Below are positions 8,427 through 8,458 of a stretch of DNA of 8,458 nt, piece after piece (the first letter of the stretch is position 1; every line of letters begins with the position of its first letter). Source of the stretch: Bacteroidales bacterium (lineage in GTDB: Bacteria > Bacteroidota > Bacteroidia > Bacteroidales > 4484-276); NCBI GenBank assembly GCA_018400545.1, contig JAGYLT010000088.1, positions 1 through 8,458 on the forward strand, given 5' to 3'. The notes below the pieces were generated by a model. That model was given only the letters and a program-made list of their open reading frames with translations. It was not told the origin of the DNA and made no database searches. The translations under genes were made by a program, and so were the position numbers.

Positions 8427-8458
8427 ATGGAATTTTTAGCAATATTATTACAGGTAGC
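8427..8458 (+). CDS. atpE: F1F0 ATP synthase subunit c, 5' fragment
   Basis: An ATG at 8427 opens a frame reading MEFLAILLQVA that runs off the window. A short hydrophobic start of this kind directly after atpB fits the proteolipid subunit c of the rotor ring, as in the order a-c-b-delta-alpha-gamma expected of Bacteroidota. Only 10 complete codons are visible, so the ion-binding carboxylate and thus H+ or Na+ preference cannot be judged. The 80-base spacer after atpB is A/T-rich, with no visible ribosome site, terminator or strong promoter, so co-transcription is likely. Confidence 0.75.
   Translation, partial: MEFLAILLQV

Overview
The window looks like chromosomal DNA of a Bacteroidota (Bacteroidetes) bacterium. 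The evidence is the F-type ATP synthase gene order atpD-atpC-atpB-atpE (beta and epsilon placed ahead of subunit a), a very short epsilon subunit, an a subunit with a long His-rich N-terminal extension, near-consensus Bacteroidota -7 boxes (TAnnTTTG), and no obvious Shine-Dalgarno sequences. I cannot place it below phylum with confidence; a Bacteroidales/Marinilabiliales-like lineage is a guess.

Layout. Positions 1-275 are AT-rich and hold no convincing gene, only a small hairpin, a 9-bp triplet repeat and weak longer repeats. From 5162 down to 276 the minus strand carries four tightly packed genes in transcription order: a FIST-domain sensor protein (5162-4020), a PAS histidine kinase (4004-2766), a single-domain CheY/Rcp1-like response regulator (2720-2280) and a REC-PAS-HisKA-HATPase-REC hybrid kinase (2267-276). 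Positions 5163-5390 form a divergent promoter region with a -7-like box facing each way and two near-identical short sites containing GTTAAC. From 5391 rightward the plus strand carries atpD, atpC, atpB and the first 32 bases of atpE, which runs off the window.

How the genes work together. The minus-strand operon reads as an all-cytoplasmic multi-step signalling module: FIST is a proposed ligand-sensing domain, the two kinases each have a PAS domain, and three receiver domains can accept phosphate. None of the four proteins has a visible membrane segment or a DNA-binding or enzymatic output domain, so the final output must lie elsewhere or be protein-protein contact. The plus-strand operon encodes ATP synthase: catalytic beta, central-stalk epsilon, and the membrane a and c subunits forming the ion path. 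The two operons share only the intergenic region; nothing shows that they are functionally linked.

I found no clear previously undescribed system. The best items for a second look are the FIST-linked phosphorelay without an effector, the His-rich extension of subunit a, and the paired GTTAAC-type sites between the operons.
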